Below, piece by piece: positions 39,860-47,977 of a stretch of 64,000 nucleotides of DNA (its first letter is position 1; each line of letters begins with the position of its first letter). Location: contig NZ_JACRAW010000008.1 of assembly GCF_016213215.1 (NCBI RefSeq), positions 123,697 to 187,696 on the forward strand. The letters run 5' to 3'. A program made the position numbers and the translations under genes. The notes under the pieces are model-generated. The model saw only the letters and a program-made list of their open reading frames with translations. It made no database searches and was not told the origin of the DNA. Source of the DNA: Bradyrhizobium sp. (GTDB lineage: Bacteria; Pseudomonadota; Alphaproteobacteria; Rhizobiales; Xanthobacteraceae).

Positions 39860-41566
39860 ATGATTGACCCGATCCATCCGCAGGCAGAGAAGCGCTTGCT
39901 CCGCTGGTTTCCGCCGGCCGCATGGCTGCGGGACTATCGCCTTGAGTGGTTGTCTGGTGACGTTGTTGCAGGGATAACGCTGGCGGCCTATGCCATCCCC
40001 GTCTCACTCGCCTATGCCGGTCTGGCCGGGCTACCGCCCCAGGTCGGAATCTACGGCTATCTGCTCGGAGGCCTCGGATACGCCCTGCTCGGCTCATCCC
40101 GGCAGCTTGCTGTGGGGCCGACGTCAGCCATTTCATTGATGATCGCCGGAACTGTGGGCGCGATGGCGGCGGGAGATGCGGCACGCTATGCCCAGATCGC
40201 GAGCCTTGCTGCTTTGACCGTCGCTGTATTGTGCTTCCTTGCCTGGCTGCTGCGGCTCAGCGCGCTCGTCAAGCTGATCAGCGACAGTATTCTGGTTGGC
40301 TTCAAGGCCGGAGCCGGCCTGACGATCGCCATGACACAGCTGCCTGGCCTGTTCGGCGTGCCGGGCGGAGGACACAACTTCTTTGATCGTGCCTGGCTGT
40401 TCGCGGGACAACTCGACCAATCGCATCTGCTTGTACTCACAATAGGCGTGCTGGCCATCATTCTGATCGTGGTCGGAGAACGGTTCGCGCCGGGACGTCC
40501 CATCGCCCTCGGGGTGGTCGCCCTCTCGATCCTGCTTGCGGACCGGCTCGGGCTCGCTTCCCTCGGCGTGCCGACGACCGGACAAATTCCACCGGGTCTG
40601 CCCAGCATGAACTTGCCCGGACTCAGGATAGTCGATGTCGAAGGCATTATCCCGCTGGCAGCCGGCTGCCTCTTGCTTGCCTATATCGAGGGGGTCTCAG
40701 CCGCGCGCACCTTCGCTGCCACGCACAAATATACCCTTGACCCCCGCCAGGAGCTTCTGGGCATCGGAGGCGCCAACTTGATGGCGGCCCTAGGTCAGGG
40801 CTATCCGGTGGCCGGCGGTCTGTCGCAATCGGCTGTCAACGACAAGGCTGGCGCGCGGACGCCGCTCGCACTTGTCTTCGCTTCGGCTACACTTGCATTG
40901 TGCCTGCTGTTTCTGACCGGCTTCCTGGACACTCTCCCGAAAGCCGTGCTCGCCGCCGTCGTCCTCACCGCCATCTACGGGCTGCTCGACTTCCCGGCAC
41001 TAATGCGCATGTGGCGAGTCAGCCGGCTTGATTTCTATGCGGCAGCTATCGCTTTGGTGGGCGTGTTGGCGCTCGGCATCCTGAACGGCATCCTGCTCGC
41101 TGCCTTGGGATCCGTACTGCTTCTGCTCATGCGCGTGTCCCAACCGCATATCGCCTTCCTGGGTCGCATTCCCGGCACGAACAGCTATTCGGATGTGACG
41201 CGGCATCCGGAGAATGAGCCGCTCGATTCGGCTGTTGCCTTCCGCCCTGAATCCTCCGTTATCTACGTGAACGCTGAGGGCGTTTGCCAATCCGTGCTCG
41301 AACGTATCCGAAAATCCCCCGCGCCGGTTCGCCTGGTCGTGTGCGATCTCTCGGCTTCGCCCTATCTCGACCTCGCAGGCGCGAAGATGCTGCACGAGTT
41401 GCATGACGAGCTTTCGGCCCACGGTATCGTCCTTCGGATCGTTGGCGCCCACGGTTCGGTGCGCGATCTGTTGAGAGCCGAAGGGTTGGAAGAGAAAGTT
41501 GGCGGCTTACGCCGCACGCTGACGCTGGAAGACGTCCTGGCAACATGTGCTCCCGGCGAGAAGTAG
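39860..41566 (+). CDS. SulP-family anion transporter with STAS domain
   Basis: 568 residues from ATG 39860. The membrane domain opens LSGDVVAGITLAAYAIPVSLAYAGLAGLPP, the SulP signature, and has about twelve segments. The C-terminal 110 residues are a STAS domain (SVIYVNAEGVCQSVLERI ... VVCDLSASPYLDLAGAKML). Members carry sulfate, bicarbonate or dicarboxylates; the substrate is not readable. A FixK box is 65 bp upstream. It is convergent with the ion-channel gene, ending 10 bp away. Confidence 0.9.
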   Translation: MIDPIHPQAEKRLLRWFPPAAWLRDYRLEWLSGDVVAGITLAAYAIPVSLAYAGLAGLPPQVGIYGYLLGGLGYALLGSSRQLAVGPTSAISLMIAGTVGAMAAGDAARYAQIASLAALTVAVLCFLAWLLRLSALVKLISDSILVGFKAGAGLTIAMTQLPGLFGVPGGGHNFFDRAWLFAGQLDQSHLLVLTIGVLAIILIVVGERFAPGRPIALGVVALSILLADRLGLASLGVPTTGQIPPGLPSMNLPGLRIVDVEGIIPLAAGCLLLAYIEGVSAARTFAATHKYTLDPRQELLGIGGANLMAALGQGYPVAGGLSQSAVNDKAGARTPLALVFASATLALCLLFLTGFLDTLPKAVLAAVVLTAIYGLLDFPALMRMWRVSRLDFYAAAIALVGVLALGILNGILLAALGSVLLLLMRVSQPHIAFLGRIPGTNSYSDVTRHPENEPLDSAVAFRPESSVIYVNAEGVCQSVLERIRKSPAPVRLVVCDLSASPYLDLAGAKMLHELHDELSAHGIVLRIVGAHGSVRDLLRAEGLEEKVGGLRRTLTLEDVLATCAPGEK

Positions 41567-41576
41567 CTCCCTTTGC

Positions 41577-42008
41577 TTATGGCGGCGGCGCTTTCGCGTT
41601 CTGAAGCGTCGATCTCAACACCTCGAAAATCACAGCCGTCGACCATCCGAACAAGAGTACACCGTTCATCGCCGTCATTGGTCCAAGCAGCCGCCACCGC
41701 GGTACAGGAACGATGTCTCCGTATCCCAACGTCGTAAAGTTCACGAATGCAAAGTACAGTCGATCCGACGTCTCGGGCGTCGCGTCGACGAGTGCGTATC
41801 CCAATGACCAGATTGCTATCTCGCAGGTATGAGCCATCATCAAGACTGCGGCGGTTGCCATCATCACGGCAGCCAGGTGCACCGTCGTTGCCGACGTCCA
41901 TTTGGCGGCGACAGTCCGCGCCGTGCCAATGACCAACGCCATCGCCGCTGCATGAGCGGCGATGTTCGCGAGACTGACAGCACCTCCAAACACCAATTGC
42001 CGAAGCAT
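41577..42008 (-). CDS. Two-transmembrane potassium channel
   Basis: 143 residues from ATG 42008 with AGGAG upstream. Hydrophobic segments precede and follow the pore loop FVNFTTLGYGDIVP, whose T-L-G-Y-G-D is the K+ selectivity filter (first position Leu instead of Val). An extra N-terminal hydrophobic segment is present. There is no cytoplasmic RCK domain, so gating is not by a fused ligand domain. A perfect FixK box lies 58 bp upstream. Confidence 0.85.
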   Translation of the reverse strand: MLRQLVFGGAVSLANIAAHAAAMALVIGTARTVAAKWTSATTVHLAAVMMATAAVLMMAHTCEIAIWSLGYALVDATPETSDRLYFAFVNFTTLGYGDIVPVPRWRLLGPMTAMNGVLLFGWSTAVIFEVLRSTLQNAKAPPP

Positions 42009-42066
42009 GGTTGCCTGATCTCCTGGGAGCTGCCGGTCACTTCGCCACGAACGGCGAGCGGCCCTC

Positions 42067-42080
42067 TTGATCTCTGTCAA
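42067..42080. promoter_or_regulatory. FixK-type box upstream of the potassium channel gene
   Basis: TTGATCTCTGTCAA, perfect TTGA-N6-TCAA, 58 bp before the start at 42008. Confidence 0.8.
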
Positions 42081-42152
42081 TCAGACAGCGACGGGCTGAC
42101 GCGGCGGGAAATGACCGATCGGACGTCGGTGCCGTGAGCAGCGCCCCGAGGG

Positions 42153-42373
42153 TCACCCTTCTCCGTAGATGTAGGATTTGATGCGCGACTGGACGATCGT
42201 TTGAAGAAGGCCGATGAGTGCGTTTGCAATGCAGACCACGAAAAGGTCATCGGCCCTTCGTTAAAAACCGGCTCGACGGGCACGCGGGCTTCGGAGCAGC
42301 CCAATATGGCTGCAAACGGACGCTGCTTCGGCATCTCGGCGGGTTTCGATAGCAGGCTGCCATCTCGACCTAC
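42153..42373 (-). pseudogene. Beta-carbonic anhydrase remnant
   Basis: The minus strand reads KPAEMPKQRPFAAILGCSEA then RVPVEPVFNEG, the zinc-site region of beta carbonic anhydrases (C-S-x-A-R). After a frame change it continues DDLFVVCIANALIGLLQ to a stop at 42153. The usual continuation (VRVAGN, then H-x2-C) is missing. The N-terminus is also absent. It is a short broken piece of about 70 residues, lying between the channel gene's FixK box and a small exported-protein gene. Confidence 0.65.
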
Positions 42374-42436
42374 GGCCAGTAGCCCGGCTGCACAGCCGGG
42401 CCATTGGTCTGATAGCCGAGCATTTCGATCCGCAAT

Positions 42437-42682
42437 CTACCGACGGCCAGCTCGGTCAACCGGACCGCCACGATTCATTGGCGTTCCTGGTCGCACGGCC
42501 TCACGCGCGATTGGACGCGGCCTGAGCACAACGCCCGCCCTTGCGACGCAGCTTGGTGGATAGTCTACGTATTGACAGTAGACCACGGCTTCCGCTGGTC
42601 CGCTGGACACTGCGATGCCGGCGATTGCCAGCGATGCGCTTACTGCCAACCCGGCGAATGTCAACGATCGAGACAGATGCAT
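42437..42682 (-). CDS. Small exported protein, function unknown
   Basis: 81 residues from ATG 42682 (AGGAGAG upstream; the longer frame to 42721 is atypical). The signal peptide is MHLSRSLTFAGLAVSASLAIAG with cleavage near GPAEA. The mature peptide has VVYCQYVDYPPSCVARAG, with two cysteines, and an Arg/Pro-rich tail (RPRPIAREAVRPGTPMNRGG). Such short secreted proteins are common in Bradyrhizobium; the role is unknown. A perfect FixK box lies 88 bp upstream. Confidence 0.65.
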   Translation of the reverse strand: MHLSRSLTFAGLAVSASLAIAGIAVSSGPAEAVVYCQYVDYPPSCVARAGVVLRPRPIAREAVRPGTPMNRGGPVDRAGRR

Positions 42683-43014
42683 TGAACTCTCCTGATCTCG
42701 TAAGAAGGCACGGCGCGGCAACTAGGTGTGATTGACCATTTTCACCGTAGGGATACTTCACCGAACCAGGTTGATACAAATCAAGTCTAAGGCATACCAG
42801 TGTGGGCGAAGGCGACCCGAAGGATAACGGAGCCTGGAAGAACTCGCGGGAACTGCGCCTGCGATCAGGGTCGCTTCGCATCCTCCGAACGGAGCTGAAG
42901 AAGGACGTATCCCGCCGACGTTCGGCATTGTTGCCGCCCGTCAAGGGCGAGGCATGATGCTTATCATATTCTAGCTGACTCCGACTGCTCTTATCGAACG
43001 GCACCTTTGGTGAC
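42683..43014. other. Intergenic stretch
   Basis: Contains the FixK box at 42771 and otherwise nothing I can identify. It leads into decayed mobile-element sequence. Confidence 0.5.
42771..42784. promoter_or_regulatory. FixK-type box upstream of the small exported protein
   Basis: TTGATACAAATCAA, perfect TTGA-N6-TCAA, 88 bp before the start at 42682. Confidence 0.75.
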
Positions 43015-43455
43015 ATGCGGCAGAAGACGACCGATGTTGCGCGAATAGCCGCTCGCAAACGCACGGGTCCTTTCTGGCAAGACCGGTTCGGCGCGGTTGC
43101 CATGGATGAGGAATATCTCGCGGCGGCACTGCGCTATGTATCGCTCAACCCGGTGCGCGCACGGCTGGTGCAGCGGGCGCAGGACTGGCGATGGTCGAGC
43201 ACGCCCGCGCATCTGCGCGGCAAGGATGACGGTGTGACTGCTGGCACCGATCAGGGATCGCTTCAGGCGCTTCGCCGATCTACTCGACGACACTCCGGAC
43301 GCCGACCTGTTCGATCGGATGCGCGCCGCGGCGAGCATCGGCCGGCCGCTCGGAGATCGCTTCATCGCCCGGCTCGAGCGACTGACCGGGCGCCCCTCAA
43401 ACCAGGCAAGCGTGGACCGAAGCCCTCAGAGCCGGAGCGCAAGGCTGGCGAATTG
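43015..43455 (+). pseudogene. Decayed Y1 (REP-associated tyrosine) transposase
   Basis: The first frame reads GPFWQDRFGAVAMDEEYLAA then ALRYVSLNPVRARLVQRAQDWRWSS, the C-terminal half of IS200-like/RAYT transposases. The match then moves to a second frame (RFRRFADLLDDTPDADLFDR, SIGRPLGDRFIARLERLTGR) and back to the first (KPGKRGPKPSEPERKAGE). Thus there are two frameshifts, and the N-terminal half with the HUH motif is missing. It is inactive. Confidence 0.75.
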
Positions 43456-43500
43456 ATGCAATGTCACAGTAATTCTCAGCACATTCTGTGCGTAGTTATT

Positions 43501-43597
43501 GGGATCACACTTGCCGGCGCCGGTCGGTCCGACGACCAACGTATGTCCGACATCGCCGACGTGGAGCGAAAACCGGAACGGGGTCGATCCCTCCGTC
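43501..43597 (-). pseudogene. trbE: Fragment of conjugal transfer ATPase TrbE
   Basis: On the minus strand one frame reads GSTPFRFSLHVGDVGHTLVV followed by GPTGAGK, the Walker A region of TrbE/VirB4 ATPases. The next residue is Cys where Ser is expected, and the match then ends abruptly. Only about 30 residues remain. It is a relic of a conjugative element. Confidence 0.65.
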
Positions 43598-44096
43598 TTG
43601 CCGACCGGGTGGCAGGTACACCGGGCATCCCTGGCTCAACTCAAACCAAGGCTTTCCGAGCTGCGCCTGGAATCCGAGCTTCCAGGCAACTCATTGCGTC
43701 GCAGCCCACATCGTGATGAGCACAATCGCGAACACGATAGTAATCTGACCCCAAAGGACCTTCGTAGAAGACATGGTGCCTGAGCAGCTCATGCCTCAGC
43801 GGGAAATCAAGGAGACTTATCTTGAGGCGTACCTGGCGCGGCCGTAGCGCACAAATCGGACGCGTAGCTGGTTCCGGGCAACGACCGAGTGGCGGCTTGA
43901 TGCTGAGCTCCGGCCACTGGAACCAGCAGCCTCCGCCGTCATACGATGGGCATCCGCCCCCTTTAGCCTCGCGGCTTGTGGCAGCGCGTTTGGTGGCAAT
44001 TTTTTTACTCTGCCATTGTGGCTTCCGCGAGCACTCCCTAATCTGCCGGAAATGGGGTGCCCGATACTGAAGCTACCCGGCATGATCGGTGATCGG
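43598..44096. other. Scar region upstream of the histidine kinase
   Basis: No intact gene is visible. The 5' part continues the mobile-element debris. The part near 43860-44010 has a T-run (43999-44006) and no clear promoter or operator. Confidence 0.45.
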
Positions 44097-46424
44097 ATGG
44101 ATACGTGGCGCAAGCTGCGGGATCTGCGTGCTGTCGATTTCGGCACCGCGCTCGTGGTCGCCATCGCTTACCTCCTCGCCGCGCGCTTGGGTCTTGTCAT
44201 CAAAGCGCCGGAGGGCGTGGCGCAGGTGTGGCCGGCCGCGGGTGTCGCCGTCGGCGCCATGCTTATCCTCAGACCGGCGGTCCGTCCGCTGATCGCGGTG
44301 GCTGTCATTGCCGCGACCGTGCCAGCCGCCCTGCTCGCCGGGCTCGAGATCGGCGTCGGCCTGATCTACGCAATCGCCAACGCCGGAGAGGCGCTGCTGG
44401 TCGTGGCGCTGATCGATCGCTGGCTGCCACGGCCGCTCACCCTCACGGATTTGAGGAGCGTGCTCGGTCTGTTCGGCGCCGTCGCGGTCGCCACATGCCT
44501 CTGGCAACCCTTGATCGCATGGGCGCTACAGGCCTCCGGCGATATGGCGTTTCCGTTCCTCATGCTCTGGCACCGGCTGGTATGGTCGAATGTAGTCGGG
44601 ATCCTGATGCTGGCACCGGTGCTGGTCACGCTCGCTGCGGCCCTGCGTTCGCCGCCGCCGCGGCAGGAGCTGATCGAGGGCACGCTGGTTCTCAGCCTGC
44701 ACGCGCTCGTATCGGTGCACGCGTTCGGCCTCCTTGGCGTCGACCTCGGGCGCTGGATCATGGTCGCACCGCTGTCGAACGAGCTGCCGCTGCTGCTGTG
44801 GCTCGCCGTGCGCAGCGGGCCGCTGTTCGCGGCCATCGGATCGACGGTGCTGGGCCTCGCCATCCTCGGCTCGTTCGCCCTGGGGCGCGGCCGCTTTGCC
44901 GACCCCGACTTCACGCTGGCTGAGCGCGTGCTCGCCACGCAATTCGGCATCCTCGTCACCACCTTCGTCGCCCTCGCCATTGCCGCGCTCATCGCCGAGC
45001 GCAAGCGAGCCGAGGCTGCGGCGCGCAGAGGCGAGATCCGCAGCCTCGAAGACCTCGACCGCGCCCAGGCCGTCGCTCACACAGGGAGCTGGCGGCTCGA
45101 CGTCAACCGCAACGAGCTCTCTTGGTCTGCCGAAAGCCATCGCATCTTCGGGCTGCCCGAGGGCACGCTCATGACCTACGAAACGTTCCTTGGCACCGTG
45201 CATCCGGATGACCGCGCCCTTGTCGACCGCAATTGGCAAGCAGCGATTAATGGTGTGCCCTACGATATCGAGCACCGGATCGTGGTGGGCGGCGAGGTTA
45301 AATGGGTGCGCGAACGAGCCACCCTGGAGTTCGATGCGTCCGGCAAGCTGCTCGGTGCAATCGGCACTTGCCAGGATATCACCGACAAGAAGGCGGCCGA
45401 GCAGGCGCTGCGCGACAGTGAGGAGCGCCTGCGCACCATCGTCGACACCGCTGTCGATCCCATCATCATCATCAACGACGCGGGATGCATCGAGTCGGTC
45501 AATCCCGCCACCGCGCGCATCTTCGGCTACACGCCGGCCGAGATCGTGGGGAATAACGTCTCGATGCTGATGGACGAGCCGTACCGGTCGGAGCACAACG
45601 GCTACATTCGCAGTTTCCTCAAGACCGGTGAGGCCCGGATCATCGGCATCGGCCGCGAGGTCAATGGGCGGCGCAAGGACGGCACCAGCTTCCCGGCCGA
45701 CCTCGCGGTGGTCGAGTGGCGTCTCGACGGCAAGCGCCACTTCACCGGCATCATGCGCGACATCAGCGAGCGCAGGCGCCGCGAGGAGCAGGTGAATCTG
45801 CTGCTGAAAGAAGTCAACCACCGTGCCAAGAACATGTTGGCCGTGGTGCAGGCGATTGCTCGGCTGACGAAGGGCGCCGACCGCGATCAGTTTGTCAAGC
45901 GCTTCTCCGAGCGCATCCAGGCGCTCGCTGCCAACCAGGACCTGCTCGTCGAGAGCCAGTGGCTCGGCGTCGAGCTGGCCGATCTCGTGCGCTCGCAGCT
46001 AGCCCACTTGGGCGACCTGATCGGCGGCCGCATCACCTTGGAGGGGCCGGCACTGCGCATCACCGCGCGGGCGACGCAACCCCTTGGGATGGCGCTGCAC
46101 GAATTGGCGACGAACGCCGGGAAATACGGCGCCCTGTCCAACAGCGACGGCGAGGTGAGGATCGCCTGGGCGATCGACCGGGATGGCACCGGCAAAGACA
46201 GCTTCCGCCTGAGCTGGACCGAGCGCGGCGGCCCCGAGGTGTGTCCGCCCACCCGGAGCGGCTTCGGCATCGCGGTGATCCGGGATATACCGCGGATGCA
46301 ACTTGCCGCCACGGTCACGCTCGACTATGCGCGCGGCGGTCTCACTTGGCGTTTCGCGTGCGCAGCAGAAAAGTTGCTCGAGCACGCCGGTGGTGCGGTT
46401 GAGACGAAGGAGCCGGCGGCGTGA
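44097..46424 (+). CDS. MASE1-PAS-PAS HWE-family sensor histidine kinase
   Basis: 775 residues from ATG 44097; in-frame ATGs at 44016 and 44082 are possible but none has a good ribosome binding site. Residues 1-300 form a MASE1 membrane sensor (GVAQVWPAAGVAVGAML) with eight or so segments. Two PAS domains follow (near 320-430 and 440-560). The kinase core is the HWE/HisKA_2 type: phospho-acceptor in LLKEVNHRAKNMLAVVQAIA near 570 and N box ALHELATNAGKYGALS. No response-regulator gene is adjacent, so it is orphan here. The ligand is unknown. Confidence 0.88.
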   Translation: MDTWRKLRDLRAVDFGTALVVAIAYLLAARLGLVIKAPEGVAQVWPAAGVAVGAMLILRPAVRPLIAVAVIAATVPAALLAGLEIGVGLIYAIANAGEALLVVALIDRWLPRPLTLTDLRSVLGLFGAVAVATCLWQPLIAWALQASGDMAFPFLMLWHRLVWSNVVGILMLAPVLVTLAAALRSPPPRQELIEGTLVLSLHALVSVHAFGLLGVDLGRWIMVAPLSNELPLLLWLAVRSGPLFAAIGSTVLGLAILGSFALGRGRFADPDFTLAERVLATQFGILVTTFVALAIAALIAERKRAEAAARRGEIRSLEDLDRAQAVAHTGSWRLDVNRNELSWSAESHRIFGLPEGTLMTYETFLGTVHPDDRALVDRNWQAAINGVPYDIEHRIVVGGEVKWVRERATLEFDASGKLLGAIGTCQDITDKKAAEQALRDSEERLRTIVDTAVDPIIIINDAGCIESVNPATARIFGYTPAEIVGNNVSMLMDEPYRSEHNGYIRSFLKTGEARIIGIGREVNGRRKDGTSFPADLAVVEWRLDGKRHFTGIMRDISERRRREEQVNLLLKEVNHRAKNMLAVVQAIARLTKGADRDQFVKRFSERIQALAANQDLLVESQWLGVELADLVRSQLAHLGDLIGGRITLEGPALRITARATQPLGMALHELATNAGKYGALSNSDGEVRIAWAIDRDGTGKDSFRLSWTERGGPEVCPPTRSGFGIAVIRDIPRMQLAATVTLDYARGGLTWRFACAAEKLLEHAGGAVETKEPAA

Positions 46425-46824
46425 GCGGGATGAACGAGGGCTAGGGCGCACGCATTCTGATCCTTGCTCGCTTTCGAACTCCACCGTCAACGCCTTTGCA
46501 CCCCTCGCACCAAAACTTAATGGATAGGCCATCCCGCCTGCTGCTCGGATTGCCGCTCCCACACGAGGGAACCGCTTCGATTTTTGCCGAATTGCCCTCT
46601 ACCACCGAGCGAATGACAAACTCGGCATCCTCGCTACGGTGATAGAAGGTTGCCGCCTTGATGATGAAGAGATTCGCCGCCACAACGCGGACACACCAAA
46701 ACCGTCTCGCCGCGTTCGGCTGTAGGGATGCGCTTCGATGTTCAAGGCCATCCGGCCTTGCCCCCATTTCGTTGCGCATTACGTTGCGCGCGAAAAACAT
46801 CGAAAGTATAAGTGCTTGAAAATA
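46425..46824. other. Region next to the 3' end of tRNA-Pro
   Basis: An open minus-strand frame (46441-46800) contains LFIIKAATFYHRSEDAEFVI and LSIKFWCEGCKG, which look partly protein-like, but no family is recognised and no start is well placed. I treat it as possible remnant sequence. Confidence 0.35.
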
Positions 46825-46901
46825 TGGTCGGAGTGGCAGGATTCGAACCTGCGACCCCTGCGTCCCGAACGCAGTGCTCTACCGGGCTGAGCCACACTCC
46901 G
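46825..46901 (-). tRNA. tRNA-Pro (anticodon CGG)
   Basis: The minus strand folds as a 77-nt cloverleaf with encoded CCA. The acceptor arm is CGGAGTG / CACTCCG, the D stem GCTC/GAGC, and the anticodon stem CTGCG/CGCAG around loop TTCGGGA, giving CGG. The T arm is GCAGG TTCGAAT CCTGC. The discriminator is A, then CCA. Confidence 0.95.
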
Positions 46902-46950
46902 AAGAAGGCCGGCTTATAGCGGTCGCGGCGGCGCACCGCAAGCAGCCGAA

Positions 46951-47961
46951 TTGAGGAATTTAGTCCCAGTGGATACCGGCCTGACAACCGAGATGCTGCC
47001 AGCCGGCGAGGCGGCAACCGCCGCCGCCGCAAGATGCCTTGCGGCCGGCGGCCTCGTCGCCTTCCCGACGGAGACCGTCTATGGCCTCGGCGCCGACGCC
47101 ACTAATCCGACGGCGATTGCCCGCCTCTACCGGGCCAAGGGCCGCCCCGCCTTCAACCCGCTGATCGCCCATGTCGCCGACCTTGCCGGCGCCCGGCAGA
47201 TCGGCCGCCTCAACGCCCGCGCCAGCGCGCTGGCGGAAGCCTTCTGGCCCGGGCCCCTCACCCTGGTGGTGCCGAAAGGAAAGGATTGCCCGGTCGCCGA
47301 ACTCGCCACCGCCGGCCTCGATACGATCGCGATCCGCATACCCGCTCATCCGGTGGCGCAGGCCATCCTGCGCGCCTTCGGCCGCCCGGTGGTGGCGCCT
47401 TCGGCCAACATTTCCGGCCATGTCTCGCCGACCCGGGCCGCCCATGTGCAAAGCGACCTTGCCGGCAAGATCGACCTGATCGTCGACGGCGGGCCGGTCG
47501 CCGTGGGCGTCGAATCCACCATCGTCGGCTGCTTCGACACGCCGCTTCTGCTGCGGCCCGGCGGCCTGCCGCGCGAGAGCATCGAAGCCGTGCTCGGTGC
47601 CGCGCTTGCCCGCCCGGCGGCCGAGCTTGATGCCGACAGCGCCCAGCCGCTGGCCCCGGGCATGCTCGCCTCCCATTACGCCCCGCGCGCCGTGGTGAGG
47701 CTCCGTGCAGCCAACCTCGAGCCGGGGGAAGCGCTGCTGGCGTTCGGTCCTGCGCCCCTGCCCGGCGCGGAGCGCGCCGTCGCTACGCTGAATTTGTCCG
47801 AAAGCGGCGATCTCGATGAAGCCGCGGCCAATCTGTTCGGTTATCTTCGCGCCCTCGATGCGAAGGCACCGCGCGCCATCGCCGTCATGCCCATTCCCGA
47901 CCAGGGGTTGGGTGAAGCGATCAACGATCGGCTGCGCCGGGCGGCCGTTGCGCGGGAATGA
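46951..47961 (+). CDS. tsaC: L-threonylcarbamoyladenylate synthase (Sua5 type)
   Basis: 336 residues: an N-terminal YrdC domain (GGLVAFPTETVYGLGADAT, KGRPAFNPL, FWPGPLTLVV, APSANISGHVSPT, VGVESTIV) and a C-terminal Sua5 domain beginning near APGMLASHYAPRAVV. It makes threonylcarbamoyl-AMP for the t6A37 modification of ANN-decoding tRNAs. The frame begins with TTG 46951; GTG 46969 is an alternative. The FAD oxidase gene follows after 16 bp. The fit to the family is strong. Confidence 0.92.
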   Translation: MRNLVPVDTGLTTEMLPAGEAATAAAARCLAAGGLVAFPTETVYGLGADATNPTAIARLYRAKGRPAFNPLIAHVADLAGARQIGRLNARASALAEAFWPGPLTLVVPKGKDCPVAELATAGLDTIAIRIPAHPVAQAILRAFGRPVVAPSANISGHVSPTRAAHVQSDLAGKIDLIVDGGPVAVGVESTIVGCFDTPLLLRPGGLPRESIEAVLGAALARPAAELDADSAQPLAPGMLASHYAPRAVVRLRAANLEPGEALLAFGPAPLPGAERAVATLNLSESGDLDEAAANLFGYLRALDAKAPRAIAVMPIPDQGLGEAINDRLRRAAVARE

Positions 47962-47977
47962 ATCAGTGAAAAAGGAA

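Noticed and set aside
42361..42436. Mini-ORF reading MLGYQTNGPAVQPGYWP on the minus strand
   Set aside because: Only 17 codons with no clear ribosome binding site; too short to support.
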